This document shows, piece by piece, positions 23,359-31,371 of a stretch of 37,374 nucleotides of DNA. The translations under genes were made by a program, and so were the position numbers. Each line of letters opens with the position of its first letter. The first letter of the stretch is position 1. The notes under the pieces are model-generated. The model had not been told where the DNA came from and searched no databases. It worked only from the letters and a program-made list of their open reading frames with translations. The stretch is from the NCBI GenBank assembly GCA_005772945.1, contig SXIE01000416.1, positions 1 through 37,374 of the forward strand, given 5' to 3'. Source of the DNA: Pseudomonadota bacterium. Its GTDB lineage: Bacteria; Myxococcota; UBA9042; PHBI01.

Positions 23359-24180
23359 ATGGCCGAGCAGCGAGACTCACAGCCCGTCGTGGTCGAGGCG
23401 AACGTCCAGGGCGTCGCGACGCTGACGATCCACAGCAAGACGATGACGCCCGAGATCTTCGAGGCCTTCGAGGCGGCCATGGTCGCGCTCGAGAACAACC
23501 TCGAGGTGCGCGCGGTCGTCATTCGCGCCGAGGATCCCAAGGCGTTCTCGTACGGCCTCGATCTGCCCAAGGCCTTCGCGAAGTGGGGCAACATCTTCCA
23601 GGGCGGGCTGGTGACCGAGCGCAGGAAGCTCCACCGCGTCATCAAGCAGCTGCAGCGCCCGCTCGATCTCCTCTTTTCGCTGCGCGTACCGACCATCGCG
23701 GCACTGCACGGGCACTGCATCGGCGGCGGTCTCGACCTCGCGGCGGCGTGCGATCTGCGCCTGGCGTCGAGCGACCTCAACCTTTCCTTGCGCGAGACGC
23801 GCATCGCCATCGTCGCGGATCTGGGCTCGCTGCAGCGCTTGCCGTCGATCATCGGCCAAGGACGGACGCGCGAGCTGGCGTTCACCGGGCGCGACGTGAG
23901 CGCGGCCGAGGCGCTGCAGATGGGGCTTGTGAACGCCGTTCACACTGACAAGGCCGCGCTCGATGTCGCTGCGCAGGCGCTCGCCGCGACGATCGCCGCC
24001 AACGCACCGCGCACCGTCGAGGGCGTCAAGGTCGTCCTCAACCGCGCCATCGAGGCGGAGATCCGCGACGGGCTCGACCACGTCGCGGCGTGGAACACGG
24101 CGTTTCTGCCGTCCGAGGATCTGGGCGAAGCGGTCGCGGCGTTCGCGACGCGGCGCGCCCCGCAATGGAAGGGACGCTGA
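23359..24180 (+). CDS. Enoyl-CoA hydratase/isomerase family, dienoyl-CoA isomerase-like
   Basis: A 273-residue crotonase-fold protein. The oxyanion hole is formed by FSYGLDL (Gly66) and GHCIGGGLDLAAACD (Gly122-124). The active-site region LRETRIAIVADLGSLQRLPSIIG matches delta3,5-delta2,4-dienoyl-CoA isomerase rather than a hydratase: Glu146 and Asp154 are 8 apart, as Glu196 and Asp204 are in the rat enzyme. It would shift double bonds during breakdown of unsaturated fatty acids with odd-position double bonds. GGAGGAGA lies just before the ATG. The stop overlaps the next gene. No other beta-oxidation gene is nearby, so the pathway link is inference. Confidence 0.87.
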   Translation: MAEQRDSQPVVVEANVQGVATLTIHSKTMTPEIFEAFEAAMVALENNLEVRAVVIRAEDPKAFSYGLDLPKAFAKWGNIFQGGLVTERRKLHRVIKQLQRPLDLLFSLRVPTIAALHGHCIGGGLDLAAACDLRLASSDLNLSLRETRIAIVADLGSLQRLPSIIGQGRTRELAFTGRDVSAAEALQMGLVNAVHTDKAALDVAAQALAATIAANAPRTVEGVKVVLNRAIEAEIRDGLDHVAAWNTAFLPSEDLGEAVAAFATRRAPQWKGR

Positions 24181-24665
24181 TGCCATCCGAGCCGCGCCCC
24201 CAGGACCCCAACGCCCCGACGCCCGAGAAGTACCCGAGGCTCTTCTCGCCGCGCGAGGCGGACAAGCTGGTGCCGTACCTCGATCAGATCTTCGGCGAGA
24301 TCGACGGGCTGCGCGTGGCCCTCGCGGCCGCGCTCACCGGGCTCGAGAAGTATGGCATCGACCTCGACAAGCCGCTGCCGGAGAACCTCGCTCACGATCC
24401 CGAGGTGACGACGGTCGTCGACAACGCGCTCGCCGCACACACGGGGCTGCGGGATGCGCTGATCGCGCTCGAGGATCTGGGCGTCGAGGTCAAGGCGCTC
24501 GACGGGCTGGTCGACGTGCCGAGCCGCTTCGAGGGCCGCATCGTCTTTCTGTGCTGGAAGCGGGGCGATACGCGCTTCGCGCATTGGCACGAGACCGACC
24601 AGGGATACGCGGCACGCGTGGCGATCGCGAACCGGCGGGCGTTCGAGGGGTCGCTCCTTCATTAG
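24180..24665 (+). CDS. DUF2203 family protein
   Basis: A 161-residue cytoplasmic protein of the DUF2203 type. It shows the family pattern: RLFSPREADKLVPYLDQIF at the start, a helical middle, then LGVEVKALDGLVDVPSRFEGRIVFLCWKRGD and AHWHETDQGYAAR near the end. The function of the family is not known. Its ATG shares a base with the stop of the crotonase gene (TGATG) and has GGAAGGG upstream, so the two are translationally coupled. An in-frame ATG 15 bp earlier is possible. Confidence 0.85.
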   Translation: MPSEPRPQDPNAPTPEKYPRLFSPREADKLVPYLDQIFGEIDGLRVALAAALTGLEKYGIDLDKPLPENLAHDPEVTTVVDNALAAHTGLRDALIALEDLGVEVKALDGLVDVPSRFEGRIVFLCWKRGDTRFAHWHETDQGYAARVAIANRRAFEGSLLH

Positions 24666-24730
24666 ATTAGATAGGCGGCTCGGCGTCGCGGTTGCTTGGC
24701 GGGTCGGGCGGCGACTGGTACCCTACGCGC

Positions 24731-25285
24731 ATGAAGCAGACGTTGGTGTCCGTCGCTCTCGGGTTCGTCGCTCTCACGCTCTCCGGCGCCGCGCGCGCAG
24801 AGACGCCGCGCTGCGAGCACCGCGCGGTCGTGCGCTGGGCGGCGCAGTTTCCGGGTAGCGGGCGCATCATGGTCGAGCGTGGCGCCGAGCTGACGCGTTG
24901 GCGCGATGCACGCTCCGGCGAGGTGCTGCTGGAGGCGCGTTGCGATGGGCTCGAGGTCCCGTTCGCGCGCGTCACGAAGGGCGACGGCCCGGCGCGCGTT
25001 CGTCCCGAGGTCGCAGGCGATGCGGTCGTCACCCTCGCCCGCACGGGGCGCGATGCCGTATCGCTGGACATCGCCGCGGGCGGGCTCGGGCGCGTCGCGG
25101 TGCACGTCCTCACGTTCGATGACGGCTCCTTCAGCGTGGCCGACAGTCGCGGCAAGGCGCTCTATACCGCGCGCGTCGGCAGCGAGGGCGCGCTCGTGGT
25201 GACCGAAACGGCGGCCGTCGGATGCGGCTGCGAGCGCACGACGACGCCCGAGGGACGCGTGTCGGAGCGCAAACTCCCGCGCTGA
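24731..25285 (+). CDS. Small secreted protein of unknown function
   Basis: A 184-residue protein with a clear signal peptide (MKQTLVSVALGFVALTLSGAARA, cleavage likely after ARA at 23). The mature part is beta-rich, with two Cys in the first half (RCEHRAVV and EARCDGLE) and GCGCERTT near the end, giving four Cys that may form disulfides in the periplasm. I do not recognise it. The start at 24731 is the first Met before the signal peptide. It follows DUF2203 by 65 bp on the same strand. Confidence 0.7.
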   Translation: MKQTLVSVALGFVALTLSGAARAETPRCEHRAVVRWAAQFPGSGRIMVERGAELTRWRDARSGEVLLEARCDGLEVPFARVTKGDGPARVRPEVAGDAVVTLARTGRDAVSLDIAAGGLGRVAVHVLTFDDGSFSVADSRGKALYTARVGSEGALVVTETAAVGCGCERTTTPEGRVSERKLPR

Positions 25286-25394
25286 GGCGCTCGCCGCGAG
25301 GGGCCGGCGCACCCGGTCCCCTACCCAGCCCGGGCGGCGCCTGCTAGGCTCGGCGCGGCCGACGCAAGCGCCTCGGCCGGATGAGGGGGACGCG

Positions 25395-27161
25395 ATGAGC
25401 GACGTCGAGACGAGTGCGCGTGCCTGGATGGCGGCGGCGGCCGATGCGGATCCGGAGACGCAGGCCGAGCTGGCCGCGCTCCTGGCGGCGGGGACGCCGG
25501 CGGCGGCGGCCGAGCTGGCCGAGCGTTTCGCGGCGCCGATGGAGTTCGGCACCGCGGGCCTGCGCGGCCTCATCGGGGCGGGTCCGGCGCGCATGAACCA
25601 GGTGACGGTGATGCAGGCGGCGGCCGCGGTCGCGCGGCAGATCCTCGAAGACGTCCCGGACGCGGCCGCGCGCGGCGTCGTCATCGGGCGCGATGCGCGA
25701 CGGGGATCGGACCTCTTTGCGCGCGTGACGGCCGAGGTCATCACGGGCCACGGCGTGCGCGTCCATTGGATTGCGGCGCCGGCGCCGACCCCTGTGGCGG
25801 CCTTTCTCGGCAAGCACCTCGGAGCCGCGGCCGTGTGCATCGTGACGGCCTCGCACAACCCGCCCGAGTACAACGGCTTCAAGGTCTACGGGCCATCGGC
25901 GTCGCAGATCGTGCCGCCGCAGGACACGCGTATCCGCGCGCACCGCGACCAGATCGCGGCGGCCGGTCGTCTCGACGACGTGCCGCGCGTGTCCTTCACG
26001 GAGGCGGTCCAGCGCGGGCTCGTCACGCACGTCACGCGCAAGGACCTTTGCGCCTTCGAGCAAGCGATCGACGCGCAGTGCCTCGGGCCGGTGCCGCCGC
26101 CGGCGCAGGTCATCGCGGTGACGACCGCGCTGCATGGGGTCGGGCACGTTTGGGTCATGGATGCGCTCACGCGGCGCGGGCATCGGCGCGTGTATTCGGT
26201 CTTGTCGCAGGCCGTTCCCGATGGTCGGTTTCCGACGGTGCGCTTTCCGAATCCGGAGGAAAAAGGCGCGCTCGATCTGGCGATGACGCTCGCGAAGCAG
26301 CGCGGCGCGGACCTGGTGTTGGCGAATGATCCGGACACCGATCGGCTGTGCGTGGCCGTGCGCTCGCCGCGCGAGACGCGCGTGTTGTCCGGCAACGAGG
26401 TCGGCCTCTTGCTCGCCGATTGGGTGCTGAGCGAGGGCCCGCGACGTGCCGCGGCGTGGCCGAAGAAGCCACTCGTGGCGTGCTCGCTCGTGTCGACGAT
26501 GATGCTCGAGCCGCTCGCCGAGGCGCACGGCGCGACGTACGGCGAGGTGCTGACCGGCTTCAAGTGGATCTGGGATCTGGCGCTCGAGGAGGCTGCGAAA
26601 CCCGATGGGGCAACGTTCGTCTTCGGGTTCGAGGAGGCGCTTGGGTATTGCGTGGGGCCGGCGGTGCGCGACAAGGACGGCATCGGGGCGGCCGAGGCGG
26701 TGATGGAGCTCGCGGCGCACGAGAAGGCGGCGGGGCGGACGCTGTTCGATCGGCTGGATGGGATCGCGCGGCGGATCGGCTGCTCGCACACCGATCAGTT
26801 GACGGTCGTCCTGCCGGGATTGGACGGGATGGCGCGCATGGCGCGGATCATGGCGAGCTGGCGGCAGGCGCCGGTGACGGCGATCGCCGGCGTGGCGGTC
26901 GTGCGGTCGCGCGATCTGGCCGGGCCGGACGCGGAGACGGCGGGGTTGCCGCGCGGGGATGTCCTGACGTGGTGGCTCGCGGACGGCAGCCGCGTCATCG
27001 CGCGGCCGAGCGGGACCGAGCCGAAGCTGAAGATCTACATCGAGGCGCGGGCCGAGGTGGCGGTCGAGGCGAATCCGCTGGACGCGGCGCGGGGGCGGGC
27101 GAAGACGCGGGTGGCGGCCGCCAAGGCCGCCTTGGCCGAGTGGGTGAACGCGGTGAGTTGA
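25395..27161 (+). CDS. Phosphohexomutase (phosphoglucomutase/phosphomannomutase family)
   Basis: A 588-residue alpha-D-phosphohexomutase. Four family landmarks are present in order: the phosphoserine loop TASHNPPEYNGFK (Ser153), the metal loop DPDTDR, the sugar loop GFEEALGY, and the phosphate-binding RPSGTEPKLKIY near the C-terminus. GTAGLRG at 52-58 is also typical. The long form with FKWIWDLALEEA resembles PGM2-type phosphoglucomutase/phosphopentomutase, so the substrate could be glucose, mannose or pentose phosphates. The ATG at 25395 is preceded by GAGGGGG. It is followed by a coiled-coil gene and hisC on the same strand. Confidence 0.93.
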   Translation: MSDVETSARAWMAAAADADPETQAELAALLAAGTPAAAAELAERFAAPMEFGTAGLRGLIGAGPARMNQVTVMQAAAAVARQILEDVPDAAARGVVIGRDARRGSDLFARVTAEVITGHGVRVHWIAAPAPTPVAAFLGKHLGAAAVCIVTASHNPPEYNGFKVYGPSASQIVPPQDTRIRAHRDQIAAAGRLDDVPRVSFTEAVQRGLVTHVTRKDLCAFEQAIDAQCLGPVPPPAQVIAVTTALHGVGHVWVMDALTRRGHRRVYSVLSQAVPDGRFPTVRFPNPEEKGALDLAMTLAKQRGADLVLANDPDTDRLCVAVRSPRETRVLSGNEVGLLLADWVLSEGPRRAAAWPKKPLVACSLVSTMMLEPLAEAHGATYGEVLTGFKWIWDLALEEAAKPDGATFVFGFEEALGYCVGPAVRDKDGIGAAEAVMELAAHEKAAGRTLFDRLDGIARRIGCSHTDQLTVVLPGLDGMARMARIMASWRQAPVTAIAGVAVVRSRDLAGPDAETAGLPRGDVLTWWLADGSRVIARPSGTEPKLKIYIEARAEVAVEANPLDAARGRAKTRVAAAKAALAEWVNAVS

Positions 27162-27200
27162 GAGCCGAGAGAGGCGCCCACGGGGCGCACGGGAGGAGCC

Positions 27201-27638
27201 ATGGTGCAGGAGTTGGAAGAGGGCTATCGGCTCGAGATGGCCGAGTACCTCAAGATGGAGCAGGAGCTGAACGCGAAGCTCGCGATCCTCGTGGAGCGAT
27301 TGAAGGTCCCGGAGGAGCGGCTCGAGAAGGCCAAGCAGATCCTCCTGAAGGCCAAGGCCGCCTGCGAGCAGATCCTCGAGGAGATACGGCCACTTCGGTC
27401 GGACAAGACGCTCATCGAGGGCGAGCTCCAGCTGCTCGGCGAGAAGAAGGCGACGCTCAAGCACGACGCGCTCATGGCGCGGGGCGGGGCCGGGATGCGC
27501 GTCGGGACGACGGCGTTCGTCGAGCAGATGAACCAGCTCGCGGGGGATCCGGCCGAGGCCTCGATGAAGAAGGAGGTCGCGCAGGCGGACGCGGCGGCGG
27601 CGCTGGCCGAGCTGAAGAAGCGCATGGGGAAGGGATGA
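27201..27638 (+). CDS. Small coiled-coil protein of unknown function
   Basis: A 145-residue protein that is almost entirely charged heptads. The first 95 residues (MVQELEEGYRLEM onward, with EERLEKAKQILLKAKAACEQILEE) and the last 35 look like coiled coil, joined by a Gly-rich turn (MARGGAGMRVG). It has no signal peptide or membrane segment, so it is probably a cytoplasmic antiparallel coiled-coil hairpin. GGAGGAG lies upstream of the ATG. It overlaps the hisC start by 4 bp, so their translation is coupled. I do not recognise a family. Confidence 0.75.
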   Translation: MVQELEEGYRLEMAEYLKMEQELNAKLAILVERLKVPEERLEKAKQILLKAKAACEQILEEIRPLRSDKTLIEGELQLLGEKKATLKHDALMARGGAGMRVGTTAFVEQMNQLAGDPAEASMKKEVAQADAAAALAELKKRMGKG

Positions 27639-28819
27639 GCGCTGCCTTGGCGGTGGCGCACGTCGCGGCCAATGCCCTCGACTTCGAGGCGATGGTGGCG
27701 CCGCATATCCGCAAGCTGCGCGCCTACGAGGCCGGCAAGCCGATCGAGGAGGTTCAGCGCGAGCTGGGGCTCAGCGACATCGTCAAGCTGGCCTCGAACG
27801 AGAACCCGTTCGGCCCGTCGCCGCGCGTCTTGGAGGCGCTGGCAGCCGCCGTTCAGAAACCCGAGCGGCTCTTTCTCTATCCCGATGCGGCGGTCGCCGA
27901 GACGCGAAACGCCATCGCGAGATTTCTCGGGATCGATGATCCCAGTTGGGTCGTCGTCGGCAACGGCTCGAACGAGATCCTCGCGCTCGTCGTGCGCACA
28001 TTCTTGCAGCCAGGCGAAAATGTCGTCACGAGCGTCGGGACGTTCCCGGCCTACGGGATCCTCGCGCGCGCGCACGGCGCGGAGTTGCGCGAGGCCCCGC
28101 TGGGACCCGGGTTCGCGTACGACCTCCAGGCGGTGGCGCATTTCGTCGACCGGCAGACGCGCGTGGTCTTCCTCGCGAATCCGAACAACCCGACCGGCAC
28201 CGCGTTCGGGCATGCCGAGCTGACGGCGTTTCTCGCGGCGATCGACGCCCAGGCCGATCCGGCGCGGCCTCCAATCGTGGTCCTCGACGAGGCGTACTTC
28301 GAGTACCTGGACCGCGATGCGTATGGCGGCGACACGCTCGCGCTGGTGCGGACGCGGCCGACGACGATCGTGGCGCGCACGTTCTCGAAGGCGTTCGCGC
28401 TGGCGGGTCTGCGCATCGGCTACGGCGTGATGCACCCGACCCTCGCGGGCTTCGTGAACCGCGTGCGCGAGCCGTTCAACGTGAACGCGCTGGCGCAGGT
28501 GGCGGCACGGGCGGCGCTGCAGGATCTGGCGTGGACCCACGCGCACGTCGCGATCTGCCGCGGTGAGCGCGCGCGCGTCCTCGGCGAGCTGCGGGCGCTC
28601 GGGCTCGCGGCCGTCCCGAGCGAGGCGAACTTCGTCTTCATCGATCTCGGCCGACCGGGGGTCCCGTTCTTCCAGGCGCTCTTACGGCGCGGGGTCATCA
28701 CGCGGCCGACTGCGGCGGGTGGATTGCCGGATGGGCTGCGCGTGACGATCGGGCGGCCGGAGGAAAACACGCGTTTCCTGGAGGCCCTCGCGGCGGTCCT
28801 TCACGAGGAAGGCATCTGA
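27635..28819 (+). CDS. hisC: Histidinol-phosphate aminotransferase
   Basis: A 394-residue fold-type I PLP aminotransferase of the HisC group: IRKLRAYEAGKPIEEVQRELG then KLASNENPFGPSP at the N-terminus, NPNNPTG (182-188), LDEAYFEY, the PLP lysine Lys252 in RTFSKAFALAGLRIGYG, and a C-terminal LRVTIGRPEEN carrying the carboxylate-binding Arg. It transfers an amino group from glutamate to imidazole-acetol phosphate in histidine synthesis; some relatives act on aromatic amino acids. The start at 27635 overlaps the coiled-coil gene. No other his gene is adjacent, so an isolated or secondary hisC is likely. Confidence 0.88.
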   Translation: MSAALAVAHVAANALDFEAMVAPHIRKLRAYEAGKPIEEVQRELGLSDIVKLASNENPFGPSPRVLEALAAAVQKPERLFLYPDAAVAETRNAIARFLGIDDPSWVVVGNGSNEILALVVRTFLQPGENVVTSVGTFPAYGILARAHGAELREAPLGPGFAYDLQAVAHFVDRQTRVVFLANPNNPTGTAFGHAELTAFLAAIDAQADPARPPIVVLDEAYFEYLDRDAYGGDTLALVRTRPTTIVARTFSKAFALAGLRIGYGVMHPTLAGFVNRVREPFNVNALAQVAARAALQDLAWTHAHVAICRGERARVLGELRALGLAAVPSEANFVFIDLGRPGVPFFQALLRRGVITRPTAAGGLPDGLRVTIGRPEENTRFLEALAAVLHEEGI

Positions 28820-28928
28820 AGCCGGCTGCCCGCGAATATTCGGAGATTCTTTTCGGATCCCTCACCCCAACGTGTCGAGACGCTGAGACGCCCGCGGGGG
28901 GCACTTCTCAGCCAGGAGACGACGGGGT

Positions 28929-30011
28929 ATGCGGAAGCTCAAAGTGACGGCGGCGGTGGGTGGCGCGGTGATGTGTACGTTCGCGGCGTGTGGTGACGGC
29001 GGTCAAGCGCCGGCCTCGCGCCAAGCGAGCTTCAGCGAGGCCGAGCAAGCGGCCTGCCTCGAGGGCTGGCAGAAGTGCATCGATGGCGGCGGCGACGAGA
29101 GCGCGTGCAAGGCCGGGTATCAGCAGTGCGCGGAGCAGGGCGGCGCGGTCCCCGGCGATGACACAACCGAGCCTCCCAAGGAAGAGCCGGGCCCGGGCGA
29201 CACGGGCGACACGGGCAGCGGGCCGGTGGCGAACGACTGCCAGGCGGCGCTCGACGCGTGCTTCGCGGCGGGTGAGTCGAGCGAAGTCTGCAAGGGCAAG
29301 TACGAATTCTGCGCAGCCGCGACGCCGACCGACCCCGGCACGAACCCCGACCCCACGACGGTCAACCCGGGCTGCCCCGATTTCGACTACAGCGTGTGCG
29401 TGAGCTCGGGCGGAACGCCCGAGGAGTGCAAGGCCAAGCTCGAAATCTGCCAGAACCTGACCCCGGTCGAGCCGAACCCCGAAGAGCTCCCGCCCGCCCC
29501 GTCGGCCGAAGAGGAGTGCCAGAAGCTGACCGCGGCGTGCTTCGAGACGGCCGAGGATCCGAGCGTTTGCAAGGAGAAGTACGAGGCGTGCGTCGCCGGG
29601 TTCTACCCGGAGGTCATCCCCGAGCCGGTCGCCAACGACTGCGCCGCGGCGGCCCAGGCGTGCTTCGATGCGGGCGAGGACCCCGAAGTCTGCAAGAAGA
29701 AGCAGGAGCTCTGCCTGGGTTACGAGCCGCCGCCGGCCGCCGACCTCTGCCAGGACGCATTCGCCGCGTGTGTCGCGGGTGGGGTTGACGAAGTCACGTG
29801 CAAAGAGAAACTGATGGCCTGCGAGGGCTGGTTCGTGGAGCCCCCGACGGACCCCGGCACGGGGTCGGACGACAAGGGCAATGCATGCCTCGCGGGGCTC
29901 GACGCCTGCCTGGGCGTGGCCGGCAGCGAGACCCAGGTCGATGCCTGCTACAATGGATTCCAGGCGTGTGATTGGTCGGTGCGACAGGCGGAAGGTGGTG
30001 CTGAGTTCTGA
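28929..30011 (+). CDS. Lipoprotein with seven four-Cys helical-hairpin repeats
   Basis: A 360-residue predicted lipoprotein (lipid Cys21 in FAACGDG) with seven repeats, each with four Cys, spaced C-x6-C-x9-C-x6-C. The first Cys of the repeats are residues 43, 104, 149, 197, 238, 274 and 320. Repeat 3 has x7 in the first gap and repeat 7 has x12 in the middle. A typical unit reads CFETAEDPSVCKEKYEAC. The spacing suggests helical hairpins clamped by two disulfides, joined by acidic Pro-rich linkers, so an exported stalk-like or binding protein. I do not recognise the family. AGGAG lies upstream of the ATG at 28929. It is the first gene of a five-gene cluster and shares a base with the sigma factor gene (TGATG). 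The 109-bp upstream gap holds CGAATATTCG (28833-28842) but no convincing promoter. Confidence 0.85.
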   Translation: MRKLKVTAAVGGAVMCTFAACGDGGQAPASRQASFSEAEQAACLEGWQKCIDGGGDESACKAGYQQCAEQGGAVPGDDTTEPPKEEPGPGDTGDTGSGPVANDCQAALDACFAAGESSEVCKGKYEFCAAATPTDPGTNPDPTTVNPGCPDFDYSVCVSSGGTPEECKAKLEICQNLTPVEPNPEELPPAPSAEEECQKLTAACFETAEDPSVCKEKYEACVAGFYPEVIPEPVANDCAAAAQACFDAGEDPEVCKKKQELCLGYEPPPAADLCQDAFAACVAGGVDEVTCKEKLMACEGWFVEPPTDPGTGSDDKGNACLAGLDACLGVAGSETQVDACYNGFQACDWSVRQAEGGAEF

Positions 30012-30511
30012 TGGGTGAGCCGCAGCCGAAGGACGGGATGGACATCGCTGCGCTGTACAAGCGCTACGGTCCTCTCGTCCTTCGGCGCGGACGCCGCTTC
30101 CTCGGCGACTCGGAAGCCGAGGAAATCGTTCATGAAGTCTTCCTGCGTGCCATCGAGCACGCGCACGAGTTCCGCGGCGAGGCCTCCCCCTCGACGTGGC
30201 TCTTCCGGGTCACGACCCACCTCTGCTTGAACCGACTTCGGGACCGTCGGCGGCAGGGCGAGCTTCTGACACAGCACGGTCCCACGGTCTGGGCGCAGAC
30301 CGATTCGGGGCAGGGTCCCGAGGCACACGCACTGCTCAATCAGCTCTGGCGCTCGTTGAGCGAGGAGCTCGTCATGATCGGCATCTACTACTACATCGAT
30401 GGGCTGACGACCGCGGAGATCGGGCGGATGCTCGGGGTCAGCGACCGCACGATCGCGAACCGGCTGAAGGACATCGCCAAGCACGCCGAGGGCGTCGGAG
30501 ACGCGGCATGA
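30011..30511 (+). CDS. ECF-type RNA polymerase sigma factor
   Basis: A 166-residue sigma-70 family factor of the extracytoplasmic-function type. Region 2 is at about 12-80 (YGPLVLRRGRRFLGDSEAEEIVHEVFLRAIEH, with FRGEASPSTWLFRVTTHLCLNRLRDRRR) and region 4 at about 105-160, including the helix-turn-helix LTTAEIGRMLGVSDRTIANRLKDI. There is no region 1 or 3. The start overlaps the lipoprotein stop, and its own stop overlaps the anti-sigma gene. It should direct polymerase to envelope-stress or regulon promoters when released; autoregulation of this cluster is the family rule but the -35/-10 site is not evident. Confidence 0.93.
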   Translation: MGEPQPKDGMDIAALYKRYGPLVLRRGRRFLGDSEAEEIVHEVFLRAIEHAHEFRGEASPSTWLFRVTTHLCLNRLRDRRRQGELLTQHGPTVWAQTDSGQGPEAHALLNQLWRSLSEELVMIGIYYYIDGLTTAEIGRMLGVSDRTIANRLKDIAKHAEGVGDAA

Positions 30512-31371
30512 GCGCGCTCGACCGCGGAGGACACCTGTCGGAGCTCGCGCTCGATCGGTACCGCTTCGACCTGGCGGAAGCAGCACCCGAGCTGCGGCGC
30601 GAGGTCGAGACCCATCTCGCCGCATGCGCCGAGTGCCGCGGGGTGATGGCGGCGCTCGAGACCGAGGATGCGGGTTTCGCGCTGGTGCCACCTTTGCAGA
30701 TTGGTGCAAGCGTGAACGCTCCGGCGAGCGACGCGGGACACGGCACGGAGGCCAAGGTCATCTCGCTGGCCGAGCGCCGCGCGCAGCGCCGGGCCGCCTG
30801 GACGACGGGGATCGTGGTGGTGCTCGCGGCGGCGGCGGCCGTCTTGCTGTTGGCGCGCTCGGACCTGATGGGGGATCCGAATGGTCCCGAGAGCCCCGAC
30901 CGAATCACCTTGCGCGGCGGCGCGATCGACTTCGAGATCATCGTCGACGACGGGCACGCGTCGCGGCTCGTGGCCGACGGCGCGACGGTCCACCCGGGCG
31001 AGCGGATGGCGTTTCGGATCAAGGCGCGCACCGACGGCTTCCTCGCCATTGTGGGCCGCGATGACACGGGCGTCGCCTACGCGTGCTATCCTCCGGGCGC
31101 CGAGCTCGGGGCCGTGCAGGCCGTCGCGGTGACGCATGCCGTGGAGCCCGAGGATCTGCCCGTGGCCCTTCGTTTCGACAGCGTGGTCGGCACCGAGCGC
31201 ATCAGCGCCGTCTTCTGCACGACGCCGTTCACGGCCGCCGAGGCCGCGACGCTGGCCGCCGACGGCGCCGCCCCGCGCGAGGGATGTCACGTCCGCACGC
31301 TGTCTCTGCAAAAGCGGCCGACCGGCCCGGACGGGACGGGCACGAGCGGCACCCCTGGGGCGCCTCGATGA
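30508..31371 (+). CDS. Membrane anti-sigma factor with DUF4384-like outer domain
   Basis: A 287-residue protein. The cytoplasmic N-terminus has the zinc anti-sigma motif H-x3-C-x2-C (His36, Cys40, Cys43 in THLAACAEC). One membrane helix is at about 98-117 (TTGIVVVLAAAAAVLLLA). The periplasmic part (about 130-275) resembles DUF4384: RMAFRIKARTDGFLAIVGRD and SVVGTERISAVFC. DUF4384 domains are frequently found with caspase-like peptidases in bacteria, and a caspase gene follows directly. The ATG at 30508 overlaps the sigma stop by 4 bp. It most likely holds the sigma factor at the membrane, and the outer domain probably receives the signal (inference). The periplasmic domain also has Cys residues (YACYPP, AVFCTT, REGCHV). 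Confidence 0.85.
   Translation: MSALDRGGHLSELALDRYRFDLAEAAPELRREVETHLAACAECRGVMAALETEDAGFALVPPLQIGASVNAPASDAGHGTEAKVISLAERRAQRRAAWTTGIVVVLAAAAAVLLLARSDLMGDPNGPESPDRITLRGGAIDFEIIVDDGHASRLVADGATVHPGERMAFRIKARTDGFLAIVGRDDTGVAYACYPPGAELGAVQAVAVTHAVEPEDLPVALRFDSVVGTERISAVFCTTPFTAAEAATLAADGAAPREGCHVRTLSLQKRPTGPDGTGTSGTPGAPR

Noticed and set aside
22896..23885. A 329-residue minus-strand frame with repeated GPQPHYPPRFARL-type peptides
   Set aside because: The periodic peptide is a translation of the 56-bp DNA repeat, and the rest is antisense to the dienoyl-CoA-isomerase-like gene. There is no ribosome site or sign of coding.
25344..27464. A 706-residue open frame on the minus strand
   Set aside because: It lies antisense to the phosphohexomutase, whose motifs are all in the plus-strand frame. 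The product is a low-complexity Arg-rich sequence.
28820..28928. An ECF-type promoter for the sigma operon
   Set aside because: GGATCC and GTCGAG are present but at the wrong spacing for a GGAAC/CGTC pair. I could not choose a site with confidence.
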